Below, piece after piece: positions 34,601 through 43,445 of a DNA stretch of 64,000 bases. Every line of letters starts with the position of its first letter. Positions within the stretch are counted from its first letter, which is position 1. Source of the stretch: Runella sp. SP2 (lineage in GTDB: Bacteria > Bacteroidota > Bacteroidia > Cytophagales > Spirosomataceae); NCBI RefSeq assembly GCF_003711225.1, contig NZ_CP031030.1, positions 248,001-312,000 of the forward strand, in the 5' to 3' direction. The position numbers were made by a program, and so were the translations under genes. A model generated the notes under the pieces. It made no database searches and had not been told where the DNA came from. It saw only the letters and a list, made by a program, of their open reading frames with translations.

Positions 34601-34805
34601 CTTGCATACGTGTCGCAAAAAAACCTTCCATTTGAGCAGGCGACATCCCTCCGTAGGGCTCGATAACGTAAATCACGGGGGAGTTAAGCTTTGGAAAAAT
34701 ATCAATGGGGATTCTGGTAGTGGCCAAAATGGAAAAAATGAGCATTCCCCCAATCAGCACGAGTGCAGATAATGGACGTTTTAATGAAGTGGATAGGAGC
34801 GACAT
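31614..34805 (-). CDS. RND efflux pump, inner-membrane transporter
   Basis: The protein has 1063 residues and the 12-TM, two-porter-loop layout of AcrB/CusA-type pumps. TM4 reads LSLAIGILVDQATVTIEN; in AcrB the equivalent is VDDA, so the second of the two proton-relay aspartates is Gln here, which would change coupling. TM10 reads VGISVANAILIVTNA, also without charged residue. No Met triad of Cu pumps was recognised, so I assign no substrate. It lies between the TolC gene (18 bases upstream) and the MFP gene. Confidence 0.9.
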   Translation of the reverse strand: MSLLSTSLKRPLSALVLIGGMLIFSILATTRIPIDIFPKLNSPVIYVIEPYGGMSPAQMEGFFATRMQDQFLYVSGIKEIQSRSVQGLTIVKLAFYEGTDMAQAAAEVAIQVNRAMKFFPPGALPPQVVRYDASSVPIGDLVFSSKTRALKEIHELAVTRIRPLFSTIPGLSAPPPIGTNSRTIVINLNPEKIRSLHVSPDEVVDAMAANNVMTPSGNIRVENKSYITTLNSLEDKVEDFNQISIVTKGHRTIFLKDLATVSDGSDVTAGYALVNGSRSSYIPVVKTADASTWDVVTKLKAKLPEMRSLLPDDIEVSYEFDQSIFVINAVKSLLFEGGLGAILTGLMVLLFLGDWRSSLIVILTIPISITISVFLLNLAGQTINIMTLSGLSLAIGILVDQATVTIENIHQHLEMGKPKKQAIFEACQEVALPLLLILLCILAVFAPSFLMTGVPKAMFLPLSLSIGFAMTVSYFLAQSLVPILSNYLIKVHHKPKDPDFEAKPSFFDSLKNGFIQQTQQLLKFNRWMVTGYTVLVLLLAGLGFMFIGKDMLPQINGGQLVIRMKTPDGTRLERTEERVKKLLEVVDEVSEGNLAVSSAYVGVVPTNYATTNLYVSTSGSNDAVIKVALNNDYHVNMQDFKEQLRTTVAEKMPDLTLSFEPADLTEKLMSQGAYTPIEVQVAGRDMKQIEGYANKLVTQLTHVPFLRDVRIIQPLKFPVINIRLDRRKLALMGLSLQDVTRSVTASTSSSRFTEKNQWLDKQSAYTYQVQVQIPEYAMSNLTQLKEIPLVAGQVRPVLSDVAVFSMDTLPGEYARTGPRRFVTVSANIHHKDLGNATKAVEKSMAELGDTPKGLLTEIKGMSSLLIETLQSLQEGLAIAILAIFLLLAANYQSFKLSIVVLSTIPAVLVGAIGLLLLTGSTLNLQSYMGIIMSVGISVANAILIVTNAEQLRMLYHDATQAAIDSVGIRLRPVLMTSFAMIAGMVPMALGMGEAGEQVAPLGRAVIGGLIASTFAALYIVPQVYVLLQQKNSFGNPSLLPGAEPVSDADITETPSINHHSLAH

Positions 34806-34823
34806 AACGACAAATGATGGGGG

Positions 34824-36206
34824 CTATCGGTGTTTGAAAAGCTTGAAAAATGTGCCAAAATCGTTGGTAACGTACGCTTTTTGTAAAAGCAGAGCGACCG
34901 AACGATGCTGCGCCGCTAGGTAGTCTTTCTCAACCGACGTCAGTAATTGGAGGGATTCACTCAGGCCAAGGATGTTATCTAAACCATTTTGGTAACGCGA
35001 CAAGCGTTGCTGATATACATCCGAGGCGGCACGAAGCGAACTCGAAAAATCGTGGAGTTCTTGTTGTAAAACAGCCAATACCGAATCGGCTGTCGTGGAA
35101 ATGTTTTGCAATTGAAGCTGTTCGGATGCTTGTTGGAAACTCGCTTCCTGAACGCGGTATTGCTGTAACCTAATCCGATTGGCTACCCGCCGAAAATCCA
35201 TCAAATTGACCGTAATGGCCAGCCCCGTCAGGACATTGGCGCGGCTATACACCAAGCCAGCTGGCAGCGGGCCGTACTTATTTTCTACATTGATACTTGA
35301 ACCCCGCGCCGATGCGGCGGCTAAAAAAGAAACCCTAGGCATGGCCGCTTTCCGAATGACGTCTATTTCTGCTGACTGCCTCCGTACGATACTTTCTTGG
35401 TATTTCAGTAAGGGATGATTGGCCGAAACGTCGGTTGGGAGAAGGCTTTCCAAAGAAGACTCAAGACGAAACGTGGTGTCTATTTTCAGTGCATTGACGG
35501 GCTTGCCCGTGAGCGTGGCCAATCGTATTTGGGCTTGGTAATAACTCTCTAACACCTGACGATACGCTATCTGAGCTTTTGATACTTGTACCCTTACGAG
35601 CGAGGAGTCTAACCCTGCTTTGATGCCATTGTTGACAAGGTTGGTAATGATTCGTCGGGCAGTGTCAATGCGGGCAATATTCTGCTGTTCAATGGTTAAC
35701 TGTTGACCAAATCGAAGCATTTCTAGGTACGTTCCGATGACCAATTGCTGTAGTTGAAACTTTTCTTTCTCCAGTATTGATTCTCCTACAACCGCCTCAG
35801 TACGGGCAAGCTGGTCTTCTGATTTGTACCTTCCAAAATTATAAATTTCCCAATCCATGCTTGCTAGGGCAATATTCCCCGAAGCTAAGTCCATGCGATT
35901 GACACCTCTTCGGGCGCCAGAAGTGGGGACAATAAGCCCAAGTGAAAAATACGAACCCGACATGCCATTGGCGGTCCCTAAGTCTATTTGGTCATGCAAC
36001 CGTACGTTGGGAAGTCGGCTTTCACGCATCACAGCGGCATTGGTTCGGGCGGCATCTAAGGCCGCCCTTTTTGCTGAAATGGTGGGATAATGTTGTATCG
36101 TTAACTCGATGGCTTGTTCTAACGTAAGTGTCTGGGCATGAAGACTACTCACGCTGAATAGCACAAGTAAAAAAGCAAAATATTGATAAAGACGACCCGC
36201 TATCAT
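34824..36206 (-). CDS. TolC-family outer-membrane efflux protein
   Basis: The ATG at 36206 gives 460 residues with a signal peptide ending SLHAQ. TLEQAIELTIQHYPTISAKR opens the first TolC repeat, with long coiled helices in two repeats (about 40-230 and 240-450). It is the first gene of the efflux operon TolC-RND-MFP. The two-component system at 36391-38435 is divergent from it, the usual place for its regulator; the 184 bases between them hold the promoters, where I see no perfect TAnnTTTG. Confidence 0.9.
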   Translation of the reverse strand: MIAGRLYQYFAFLLVLFSVSSLHAQTLTLEQAIELTIQHYPTISAKRAALDAARTNAAVMRESRLPNVRLHDQIDLGTANGMSGSYFSLGLIVPTSGARRGVNRMDLASGNIALASMDWEIYNFGRYKSEDQLARTEAVVGESILEKEKFQLQQLVIGTYLEMLRFGQQLTIEQQNIARIDTARRIITNLVNNGIKAGLDSSLVRVQVSKAQIAYRQVLESYYQAQIRLATLTGKPVNALKIDTTFRLESSLESLLPTDVSANHPLLKYQESIVRRQSAEIDVIRKAAMPRVSFLAAASARGSSINVENKYGPLPAGLVYSRANVLTGLAITVNLMDFRRVANRIRLQQYRVQEASFQQASEQLQLQNISTTADSVLAVLQQELHDFSSSLRAASDVYQQRLSRYQNGLDNILGLSESLQLLTSVEKDYLAAQHRSVALLLQKAYVTNDFGTFFKLFKHR

Positions 36207-36390
36207 GTGTTGGTTAAAGGTAAATGGTGTTGGTAAATTGGCGCACTTACAACGATTTTCCAAAGTACGTACCCATCCCATTAGAGGCTAATTAGACAAT
36301 TATTAGAATTTGATTAAAAACCCATTCAAGGGGATAAATTGGTTACTTTAGCGGTATTAATGAAGTTGAAAAACCATGCCATAACGTGTT

Positions 36391-37068
36391 ATGAATGTAT
36401 TAGTAGTAGAAGACGACGCGGAGCTTGCGCAGTTTATTCAGAAAGGATTACACTCGGAAGGAAACTCCGTAACGTTGGCTTTTGATGGAACAATTGGCCG
36501 AAGTTTTGTCAATGACCATCGCTTTGATGTGGTTGTTTTAGACGTAAGTCTTCCTGGAATGAACGGCTACGATTTGTGTCATTATATCAAACAAAATTGG
36601 CCAGCTATTCCCGTTTTATTACTCACAGCTTTGGGTAGCTTAGATAATAAAGTCGCTGGTTTTGAGGCTGGTGCGGATGATTATTTGACAAAGCCTTTTG
36701 CGTTTAAAGAATTGTTGTTTCGACTTAAAGCGCTCTCTCGTCGCCATTCTGTTCAGCCTATGGTACCCAAACGCCTCGAAGTAGCGGATTTGGTACTTGA
36801 TACCGACTCGCATCAAGTGTGGCGAGGAGGGAAGCGCATTATTCTTACGGCGCGCGAGTATGCGCTACTTGAATACCTACTGATAAACCAAGGACGCGTT
36901 ATGAGTCGGGTAAATATTCAAGAGAATGTCTGGGATATTCATTTTAATACCAACACCAACGTAGTGGATGTCTATATCAATTATTTGCGTCGAAAAATTG
37001 ATACCGAAGAACCAAAGTTGGTACACACTGTTTTTGGCGTAGGCTACATGATAGGGCTAGAACCATGA
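36391..37068 (+). CDS. OmpR-family response regulator (efflux locus)
   Basis: The protein has 225 residues: receiver with VVEDDAE, Asp51 (VVVLDVSLPGMNG) and Lys in YLTKPF, then a winged helix with LTAREYALLEYLL and VVDVYINYLRRKID. The layout is that of CusR/CzcR-type regulators. Its stop overlaps the kinase start in ATGA. It probably controls the divergent TolC-RND-MFP operon. Confidence 0.93.
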   Translation: MNVLVVEDDAELAQFIQKGLHSEGNSVTLAFDGTIGRSFVNDHRFDVVVLDVSLPGMNGYDLCHYIKQNWPAIPVLLLTALGSLDNKVAGFEAGADDYLTKPFAFKELLFRLKALSRRHSVQPMVPKRLEVADLVLDTDSHQVWRGGKRIILTAREYALLEYLLINQGRVMSRVNIQENVWDIHFNTNTNVVDVYINYLRRKIDTEEPKLVHTVFGVGYMIGLEP

Positions 37069-38435
37069 GAATTAAACAGAGAATAACCATCGCATTTGGT
37101 CTATTGGTTGCGACTATCCTTTTTCTATTTTCAATTTTTATATACCAAGCCTACGAAACCAACCGCCGTTCGCTGATGAAAACCCGTTTGCAGCGAAGGG
37201 CGCTTGCAATTCAGTCGTATTTTAAAAATAGAAATGAGTTTTGGCAATCCAGCTATTTGACGCTGCTCGATCAGCATGAATCATTGTTTGATTCACAAAA
37301 CAAGCGAGTATATTCGACTTCGGAAGCATACGTCCCGTCGGCCAAAATACTTCAAGAAGCCCGCAAGGGAGAGGTTTATTTTAGTTACAACACTTCCACT
37401 TGGGAATATCCGATGGAAGGGGTCGCACTTTCGTTTATCAATAAGGGAGAAAAGTACGTTGCAATCGTCACGGCCTATGATTTGACGGGGCGACAAACGG
37501 GAGATAACCTCATCTTGACCTTAATTGCGGGCAACAACATTGCGCTTGTCATCATCGTTTTTGTGGGTTTTTTGTTTGCCCAACGGGCCATGCAACCTTT
37601 TGACCGATTGATTCGGCAAATCAATGGGGCGAGTGTAAATGACTTCTCGTTTCGGTTGCAATACGACAATACAAAGCCCAACGAGGCGAGTTATTTGGCC
37701 GACGCCTTCAACCTGCTATTGAATCGGTTGCAGCAATCAATGCGTAGTCATGAGCATTTTATTCGTTATGCCTCGCACGAAATTCGGACACCATTGACGG
37801 TTGTGAAGGGAATGTTAGAAACAAGTTTGGCCTACGATAAATCGCTGGCAACTACCCGCGAAAGTACCGAAAAAGCCCTCGTTCGTTTGGAAGGTGCCAT
37901 CGAATTGGCAACAGTGCTTTTGCAATTGACCGAAGTAGAAGGCTTGAAAGACAGTCGTTTGCAGGAAGATATAAATGTTGTCGATACCATTTTAGATACG
38001 ATGGGGTATTTTCAAGAAAAGTATCCATCGCAACTCGTTGACCTCCAATTGAGTGATGCTTTTATTGAACGTAGTTCTGTCATTAAAGTGGTCGGGAATA
38101 ATAGTTTACTCCGAACAGTTTTAATCAATATCATTGACAATGCTTGTAAGTATTCTGCGCATCAGCCTGTTTTGGTTCAGTTAGATTATCAACCACATTG
38201 GACTGTTATTGAGGTTGTTGATAAAGGTATTGGCATTCCTGAGTCTCAGCTTGATGAGGTTTTTTTGCCAATGATGCGCGCCGAAAATGTAGGTGATATC
38301 AAAGGGTTTGGATTGGGGCTTACCTTGGCGAATAAAGTGATGACCATTCACCAAGGTAAATTAGAGATTCAATCCGTTCCCAATCAGGGAACAACTGTGT
38401 CGCTTAGTTTGCCCACTACTTTGTTAAACGCCTAA
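37065..38435 (+). CDS. sensor histidine kinase (efflux locus)
   Basis: The protein has 456 residues. TM1 (about 8-28) and TM2 (about 153-172) bracket a periplasmic domain; a HAMP-like linker (175-225) leads to HisKA with His238 in RYASHEIRTPLTVV and to HATPase with VVDKGIGIPES and GFGLGLTLANK. The motif D-K-G replaces the common DNG in the ATP lid, still compatible with binding. It is translationally coupled (ATGA) to the regulator. Confidence 0.92.
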   Translation: MRIKQRITIAFGLLVATILFLFSIFIYQAYETNRRSLMKTRLQRRALAIQSYFKNRNEFWQSSYLTLLDQHESLFDSQNKRVYSTSEAYVPSAKILQEARKGEVYFSYNTSTWEYPMEGVALSFINKGEKYVAIVTAYDLTGRQTGDNLILTLIAGNNIALVIIVFVGFLFAQRAMQPFDRLIRQINGASVNDFSFRLQYDNTKPNEASYLADAFNLLLNRLQQSMRSHEHFIRYASHEIRTPLTVVKGMLETSLAYDKSLATTRESTEKALVRLEGAIELATVLLQLTEVEGLKDSRLQEDINVVDTILDTMGYFQEKYPSQLVDLQLSDAFIERSSVIKVVGNNSLLRTVLINIIDNACKYSAHQPVLVQLDYQPHWTVIEVVDKGIGIPESQLDEVFLPMMRAENVGDIKGFGLGLTLANKVMTIHQGKLEIQSVPNQGTTVSLSLPTTLLNA

Positions 38436-38442
38436 CACAGCA

Positions 38443-38466
38443 CGCCCCGAACTACGATTCGGGGCG
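38443..38466. terminator. bidirectional terminator hairpin
   Basis: CGCCCCGAA (38443-38451) and TTCGGGGCG (38458-38466) form a perfect 9-bp stem with loop CTACGA between the convergent kinase and FG-GAP genes. The T-tract is weak on both sides. Confidence 0.6.
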
Positions 38467-38493
38467 CACATGGTTTCAAGTTTCTAACGTGTC

Positions 38494-41400
38494 TTAATTG
38501 CTTTTGTACGAAACTACGCCCTGTTGGTTAATCCCGAAAAAGAGGTAATTATTAACGGAAAGAACACTGCGAACTTCGCCTTGTAACATAAAGCCTGAAC
38601 GAGCCTGCGGAACATAACTGAATTTTCCTTGGCCGTTGTTGTGCAAAAGCACCCCAAAATTGGCGTCGTAATGCCCAAAGCGCAGGCGAGTATGCAATTG
38701 GTTTCCGCAAAGCAGGAGGTCTTTTTTGCCGTCTTTGTCATAATCCAAAGCCACCAACGCATGAACAGGTGATGCTTGAACTTCGAGCGGAAGGGCTTGG
38801 GGGGCAAATTTGCCATCGGCACCACGGATAAACAAAGTGGTGGCAAGATGAGTGGCTTCCAAATGTCCCGCACCACTCAACTCCGACGAATCAAAAACAT
38901 CTTGCAGCGTCGCTTCGGCGTACGTTTTGTAGTCGGTGTAGCGCTTGCCCATAATCGGAAGCTGCCCAATCAACTCATCACGCGTGACGTACGGGTAGCT
39001 TTTTCCTTGGATGTAGGTACACAAAATGGGGTCAATTCGTCCGTTTTGGTCAAAATCCTTGAAGTACAATTCAGCAGGTTGTTCCTTCGAGGCTTTCACT
39101 TGCGAGTTTAAACCCAAATTCCCCACGACCAAGTCCATTTTTCCATCGCCGTTGAAATCGTCCACCAGCAATTTGTTCCACCAACCGCTGTATTTTTGGC
39201 CAAAATAGGCATCCGTTTTGTTCTCCAATTTTCCATTGACGTTTTCAAATACCGTGACGGGCATCCATTCGCCCACCACAATCAACTCAGGCTTTTTATC
39301 GCCATTGAGGTCGAGCCAGGCCGCATCCGTTATCATGCCTAAAATGCGAATTTCGGGAGCAGTTTGAGTTGTAATATCTTTAAAACGTACTTCTTTTGTT
39401 CCCCCATTGGGGGCTAGGGGGCTGAGTATAAAACTTTGCGGAGTCTCAGGGTAGCTTCCTGGCACAACTCGCCCACCTACAAACAAGTCAGGTTTGCCGT
39501 CGCCATTCACATCCGCTACCCGAACGCAGCTTGTGCTTACGGGCATTGAAGGAAGTGCGGCGGCGTTTTTGGTGAAATTTCCTTGTCCATCGTTTAGGTA
39601 AAGTGCATCCTGCAAAAGCGGGTCGTTGGGCTGAAAATTGGCATACCCTCCGTGACAAACGTATAAATCAAGGTCTTTATCGCCATCGGCATCAAAAAAC
39701 ACAGCGTCCGAAGCATCGCTTTTGGCATCCATTTCAAAAGCGGATTGCGCTTTTTTGGCAAAACGCGGAGCGGCGTCCGAACTGCCTTTTTGTTGCAAAA
39801 ACAAAGCGCCAGCTTGGCCGTTTCCACCTCCCACAAAGACGTCTTCGAGGCCGTCGCCATTCACATCGCCTTTGGCAAGGCACGGCCCCACGTACGATTG
39901 TGGGTTGACCATCAAAATCTGACGTTTAAAGTCATTAAAGCCAGTTGGGGGTTGTTGGTACGCAATGGGCGAGGAGGTAGGTTGAAAAAGTGGCGCGGGA
40001 GGCGCAGCCTTGAAAGGATTCAACGTCGCGTCTTTCACATTGAGCGTCAGCCATTGGTCACCTTTAAGGTTGGCAAGGCGCTGTTGTTTGCCGTTTGGCC
40101 AAGTAATGTGCAGCGAATCAATGGTGGCGTTTGTCCCTAACCCAAAATTGAGCACACCCGACACGCTCGACTGATACCCACGCATGGGCATTTGTTCGAG
40201 GTACTGAGGTTGGCCTTTTTGGAAAATGGTCACTTTAGCTCCAATCCCAAAACGATTGTTTTCTGAGCCAGCCAAACTGATTTTGAGGTAGTGGTTTTGG
40301 AGTTTTTTGTTGGCGTCGTTTTGATAAATAAAAGCGGGCGCGTTGATGTTATTTACGACCAAGTCCAAGTCGCCATCGTTGTCCAAATCGGCATATACCG
40401 CACCATTGCTGTTGGAATGTTGACCCAATCCCCAAGCCATACCAACGTTTTTGAAGGTCAGGTCTTTGTTGTTTTTATAGGCATAATTGACGACGTTCGA
40501 GGCGGGCATCTGTTGCACGAGCTTCATCACGTCATCTCGGGTTACGTTGGCCGCATTTTGCTGAAACTCGTTCATGTATTTCAGAAAATCTAGGTTCGTA
40601 TAGTCGCGCAAGTAGCCGTTGGTAATGTATAGGTCTTTCCAACCGTCGTTGTCATAATCGGCAAACAGCGCCGCCCAGCTCCAATCGGTGTTTGAGATTC
40701 CCGCCATTTGACCGATTTCCAGCCCCCTAACCCCCAATGGGGGAACATTAGTCCCCCCATTGGGGGTTAGGGGGCTGGGGCTGATTAGTTGCAACATATT
40801 CCGCATAAACTGCTTTTGAAAACCCGAGCGCACGGTCATGTCAAACTTTTCGTAGTTGTCGGGGGCCATGAGCAATTTTTGACGTCGGTTGTCCTCGGGC
40901 AACATGTCGAGGGTAAAAATATCAGGCTGAGCATCATTGTTCACATCGGCTACGTCGTTGCCCATCGAAAACTGTGAAATATGCCCAATCGACTGCCCAA
41001 GTTGGTCGGTAAATCCTCCTTTTTGGTTGTTGATATAGAGGCGGTCGGGGATGGTATAGTCATTACTTACGTAAATATCAGGCCAGCCATCTTGGTTAAA
41101 ATCGGCGATTCCTGCCCCTAAACCATACGAAAGCGGAGAACTATTGATACCCGATTGGGTGGTTACATCAACAAATTTAGTTCCCCCATTGGGGGTTAGG
41201 GGGCTGTTACGATAAAGGCGAGAGCCACTTACCTCATCATTCATTTTTATCCATTCGGCACTATTGGATTCATTCAAGACGGGCAACGATTTGATGTTGT
41301 GATTGAGCAAAAACAAATCCAAATCGCCATCGCGGTCGTAGTCAAAGAAATACGCATTGGTGCTCGATGCCATGCTGTTGAGGCCATATTCAGCAGCTTG

Positions 41401-41916
41401 TTCCACGAAGGTAGGAACGCCTTGAGCGTTGTTACCTTGGTTGATAAACAGTTCGTTGGCTTTTTTCTCAGGCATCAAATTGCCCGAGTGGCAGACGTAA
41501 ATATCAAGTTTTCCATCGCCGTTGACGTCGGCCATGGTCACACCCGTTTTCCACGGCCCCGAGCGTCCAGCAGCTCCAGAAGGCAACGTAATATCCTCAA
41601 ATTTCATGTTGCCACGGTTGAGGTACAGTTTATTGTCGCTCATGTTGGCCGTAAAATACAGGTCTTCGAGCTTATCACCGTTGAGGTCGCCCACGGCCAC
41701 ACCACCGCCGTTGTAGAAATATTCGTACATCAAAACGTTGGTATTCAGACCTTCGTTGATGATGTTTTGAAAGTCAACCCCCGTTTGTTCGGCGGTTAGC
41801 TGCGTAAAAAGGGTAGGTTCGTTGGATTCTTGTTCGCCTTGGTTGTTGGACGTGTCGTTACAACTGGCAAGGAAAAAGGCAAAACAGGTTATATAAAGAG
41901 TAGATGTTAGCTTCAT
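38494..41916 (-). CDS. FG-GAP/VCBS-repeat lipoprotein with ASPIC/UnbV domain (CRTAC1-like)
   Basis: The protein has 1140 residues with a lipobox (FFLASCND; Cys 19). Many FG-GAP repeats with Ca-binding DxDxDGxxD loops occur (for example ADVNGDGKLDIYV, FDYDRDGDLDLFL) and build one or two beta-propellers; the ASPIC/UnbV motif WPNGKQQRLANL is near the middle. Members are surface lipoproteins often linked to SusC/D systems. Three in-frame palindromic inserts encode SPL(T/A)PNGGT at residues 238-246, 381-399 and 832-840, each just before a conserved F-x-D-V-T or equivalent turn. The function is likely ligand binding at the surface. Confidence 0.85.
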   Translation of the reverse strand: MKLTSTLYITCFAFFLASCNDTSNNQGEQESNEPTLFTQLTAEQTGVDFQNIINEGLNTNVLMYEYFYNGGGVAVGDLNGDKLEDLYFTANMSDNKLYLNRGNMKFEDITLPSGAAGRSGPWKTGVTMADVNGDGKLDIYVCHSGNLMPEKKANELFINQGNNAQGVPTFVEQAAEYGLNSMASSTNAYFFDYDRDGDLDLFLLNHNIKSLPVLNESNSAEWIKMNDEVSGSRLYRNSPLTPNGGTKFVDVTTQSGINSSPLSYGLGAGIADFNQDGWPDIYVSNDYTIPDRLYINNQKGGFTDQLGQSIGHISQFSMGNDVADVNNDAQPDIFTLDMLPEDNRRQKLLMAPDNYEKFDMTVRSGFQKQFMRNMLQLISPSPLTPNGGTNVPPLGVRGLEIGQMAGISNTDWSWAALFADYDNDGWKDLYITNGYLRDYTNLDFLKYMNEFQQNAANVTRDDVMKLVQQMPASNVVNYAYKNNKDLTFKNVGMAWGLGQHSNSNGAVYADLDNDGDLDLVVNNINAPAFIYQNDANKKLQNHYLKISLAGSENNRFGIGAKVTIFQKGQPQYLEQMPMRGYQSSVSGVLNFGLGTNATIDSLHITWPNGKQQRLANLKGDQWLTLNVKDATLNPFKAAPPAPLFQPTSSPIAYQQPPTGFNDFKRQILMVNPQSYVGPCLAKGDVNGDGLEDVFVGGGNGQAGALFLQQKGSSDAAPRFAKKAQSAFEMDAKSDASDAVFFDADGDKDLDLYVCHGGYANFQPNDPLLQDALYLNDGQGNFTKNAAALPSMPVSTSCVRVADVNGDGKPDLFVGGRVVPGSYPETPQSFILSPLAPNGGTKEVRFKDITTQTAPEIRILGMITDAAWLDLNGDKKPELIVVGEWMPVTVFENVNGKLENKTDAYFGQKYSGWWNKLLVDDFNGDGKMDLVVGNLGLNSQVKASKEQPAELYFKDFDQNGRIDPILCTYIQGKSYPYVTRDELIGQLPIMGKRYTDYKTYAEATLQDVFDSSELSGAGHLEATHLATTLFIRGADGKFAPQALPLEVQASPVHALVALDYDKDGKKDLLLCGNQLHTRLRFGHYDANFGVLLHNNGQGKFSYVPQARSGFMLQGEVRSVLSVNNYLFFGINQQGVVSYKSN
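39399..39423 (-). repeat. palindromic coding element, copy in FG-GAP residues 832-840
   Basis: The minus strand reads AGCCCCCTAGCCCCCAATGG followed by GGGAA, giving SPLAPNGGT in frame. It is one base different from the copies at 41181-41205 and 40754-40776. It sits after TPQSFIL and before FKDIT. Confidence 0.8.
40721..40776. repeat. two inverted copies of the palindromic element (23-bp perfect arms)
   Basis: The arms 40721-40743 and 40754-40776 are exact reverse complements of 23 bp with a 10-base loop. Read on the minus strand, the first copy gives SPLTPNGGT and the inverted copy gives VPPLGVRGL without breaking the frame (residues 381-399 of the FG-GAP protein). Confidence 0.88.
41181..41205 (-). 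repeat. palindromic coding element, copy in FG-GAP residues 238-246
   Basis: The same sequence as the arm at 40754-40776, read in the same phase as SPLTPNGGT between RLYRN and KFVDVTTQSG. Confidence 0.85.
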
Positions 41917-41940
41917 AAAAAAGTAGAAATCGAAAGTAAA

Positions 41941-42642
41941 CTAGGTGAATTGACGACAAAATTGAATAATATCATTTAGGTCTTTTTCATTTTGGAAGTC
42001 GATGGTATTTTCTTGTAAATAACTGTCTATCTGTTTTTTATACTTAGGGAAAATCTTGTGGAGTGACGATTTGGTGGTTTTGTAGCAGCGATTATTCTGG
42101 TCAATAAAGAAATGGATGCCATATTTTCTGAACACAACATCGCCTTTTGGGTCTAATTTTTGCACGGAAGCATTTCCATTGGAAAATGAGGAATAAGACT
42201 TAGTAGAAGTAGCTCCTAATGATTGCTGATAGCCTCCGACTCTTTCAACGTTGGTTACTCTTAATTCCTGTTTCGTACCGAGTCGAATCAGTGATTCAGG
42301 GGCAGGTTCGATGAGGAGGTAACCATATTTGGCGTCAAAAATAAATTGCTGACTTCCGACAAAAATTTCTTTGATTAATTGTTCATTGGCCAAAGATAGT
42401 GTGTCTTTGTTGTTGTTAATAAAATGTATTTCACTTAAAAGTAAATTGTAATTTAGTTGGGCAACAGAGGTTGTGCCATTTAAAAAAACAACTTTTCCAG
42501 TTTGGAATTGGGGATGTAGATACTGGAGCGTGGCGGGAATAGCTTTCTTAGGCTCTTCGCCCGCTTTGACTTTGAAAAAATCTTGGGCCTTCACTGAGTA
42601 AATGAAAAGCTGTACTACTAAGAACAAGCTAACTGCCTTCAT
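41941..42642 (-). CDS. secreted protein of unknown function
   Basis: I do not recognise this protein. The ATG at 42642 gives 233 residues with a signal peptide ending SVKAQ. The first half (GKVVFLNGTTSVAQLNYNLL, LSEIHFINN) looks like a beta-rich domain; the C-terminal part (about 185-233) is lysine-rich and helical. The region resembles conserved hypothetical periplasmic proteins of Bacteroidota. It follows the GT2 gene by 22 bases, so the two are probably cotranscribed. Confidence 0.65.
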   Translation of the reverse strand: MKAVSLFLVVQLFIYSVKAQDFFKVKAGEEPKKAIPATLQYLHPQFQTGKVVFLNGTTSVAQLNYNLLLSEIHFINNNKDTLSLANEQLIKEIFVGSQQFIFDAKYGYLLIEPAPESLIRLGTKQELRVTNVERVGGYQQSLGATSTKSYSSFSNGNASVQKLDPKGDVVFRKYGIHFFIDQNNRCYKTTKSSLHKIFPKYKKQIDSYLQENTIDFQNEKDLNDIIQFCRQFT

Positions 42643-42664
42643 GGTCAAGATGTGATTAAGGGGT

Positions 42665-43429
42665 TTACGTCATTTTTCGTAATATACTTCTTAGCACGAT
42701 AAGAACGTGATTCCAGAGCGTTGGTAAAAAGCCAAAGTGTTTTGATAAAACGTTGAACCTGTCAATGAGTGATTTTCGGTGCTTTTGTACCGAAATGCCT
42801 CCCGTGAGGTATTTACACAAAACAAATTCTACTAAGTAAGTTTGGTGTGATTTTTTTAAAATATCAATTTCCCAGCCAATATCAGCACTGAGGTTTTTTA
42901 CATCATATAACGGTGCCAATGCCCTTTTGGCAATAAAAGCCTGATGGCATACTTTCATTCCCAGTGCCATGTCCTGCCAAGTAAGTTGCCGAGGTAGGCT
43001 GTGGGGGGTAACTTGAGAGCGGAGGCCAACGACGGAGCCATCATTGTTTACAAACAAAGCGTCGCTGTAATAAACATCGGCTTTGGCGGATAGCAGCGGA
43101 AACAATCGTGCAAGTACTTCATTATTGCGTATTTCGTCGCCTGCATTCATGAACCAAACGTACTCGCCCGTTGCTAATCCTAGTCCTTTGTTCATCGCGT
43201 CATATAAGCCTTTGTCAGGTTCCGAAACGAGCTTATTGATGATTGAATGATACGACTTTGCGATGGATAAGGTGGTATCTTTTGAAGCTCCATCAACAAT
43301 GATATACTCGACAAGCGAGCGTTGGTCGGGAGCAAGGGAGGCCAAGTTGGCAGTTATACTTTTGAGGGTGCGTTCTAAAAAGACTTCCGCGTTATAAGTA
43401 ATGGTAATGATAGACAATAGCCGCGTCAT
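42665..43429 (-). CDS. family 2 glycosyltransferase
   Basis: The protein has 254 residues. SIITITYNAEVFLERTL opens the GT-A fold; VEYIIVDGASKDTT, KGLYDAMNKGLGLATGEYVWFMNAGDE give the nucleotide-sugar site with an N-x-GD in place of DxD. It is close to WcaA-type transferases that add sugars to exopolysaccharide or O-antigen. There is no TM helix. It stands without other polysaccharide genes, so its acceptor is unknown. A TATTTTTG promoter match lies at 43446-43453. Confidence 0.88.
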   Translation of the reverse strand: MTRLLSIITITYNAEVFLERTLKSITANLASLAPDQRSLVEYIIVDGASKDTTLSIAKSYHSIINKLVSEPDKGLYDAMNKGLGLATGEYVWFMNAGDEIRNNEVLARLFPLLSAKADVYYSDALFVNNDGSVVGLRSQVTPHSLPRQLTWQDMALGMKVCHQAFIAKRALAPLYDVKNLSADIGWEIDILKKSHQTYLVEFVLCKYLTGGISVQKHRKSLIDRFNVLSKHFGFLPTLWNHVLIVLRSILRKMT

Positions 43430-43445
43430 AAAACGTACATTTTCT

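Noticed and set aside
39399-41205. CRISPR-like array from the repeated element
   Set aside because: Copies are in frame inside one gene, unevenly spaced by 0.4 to 1.3 kb, and some are inverted.
41299-41799. 166-codon plus-strand frame opposite the FG-GAP gene
   Set aside because: The DxDxDG-rich minus-strand frame is clearly the coding one; the plus frame is its shadow.
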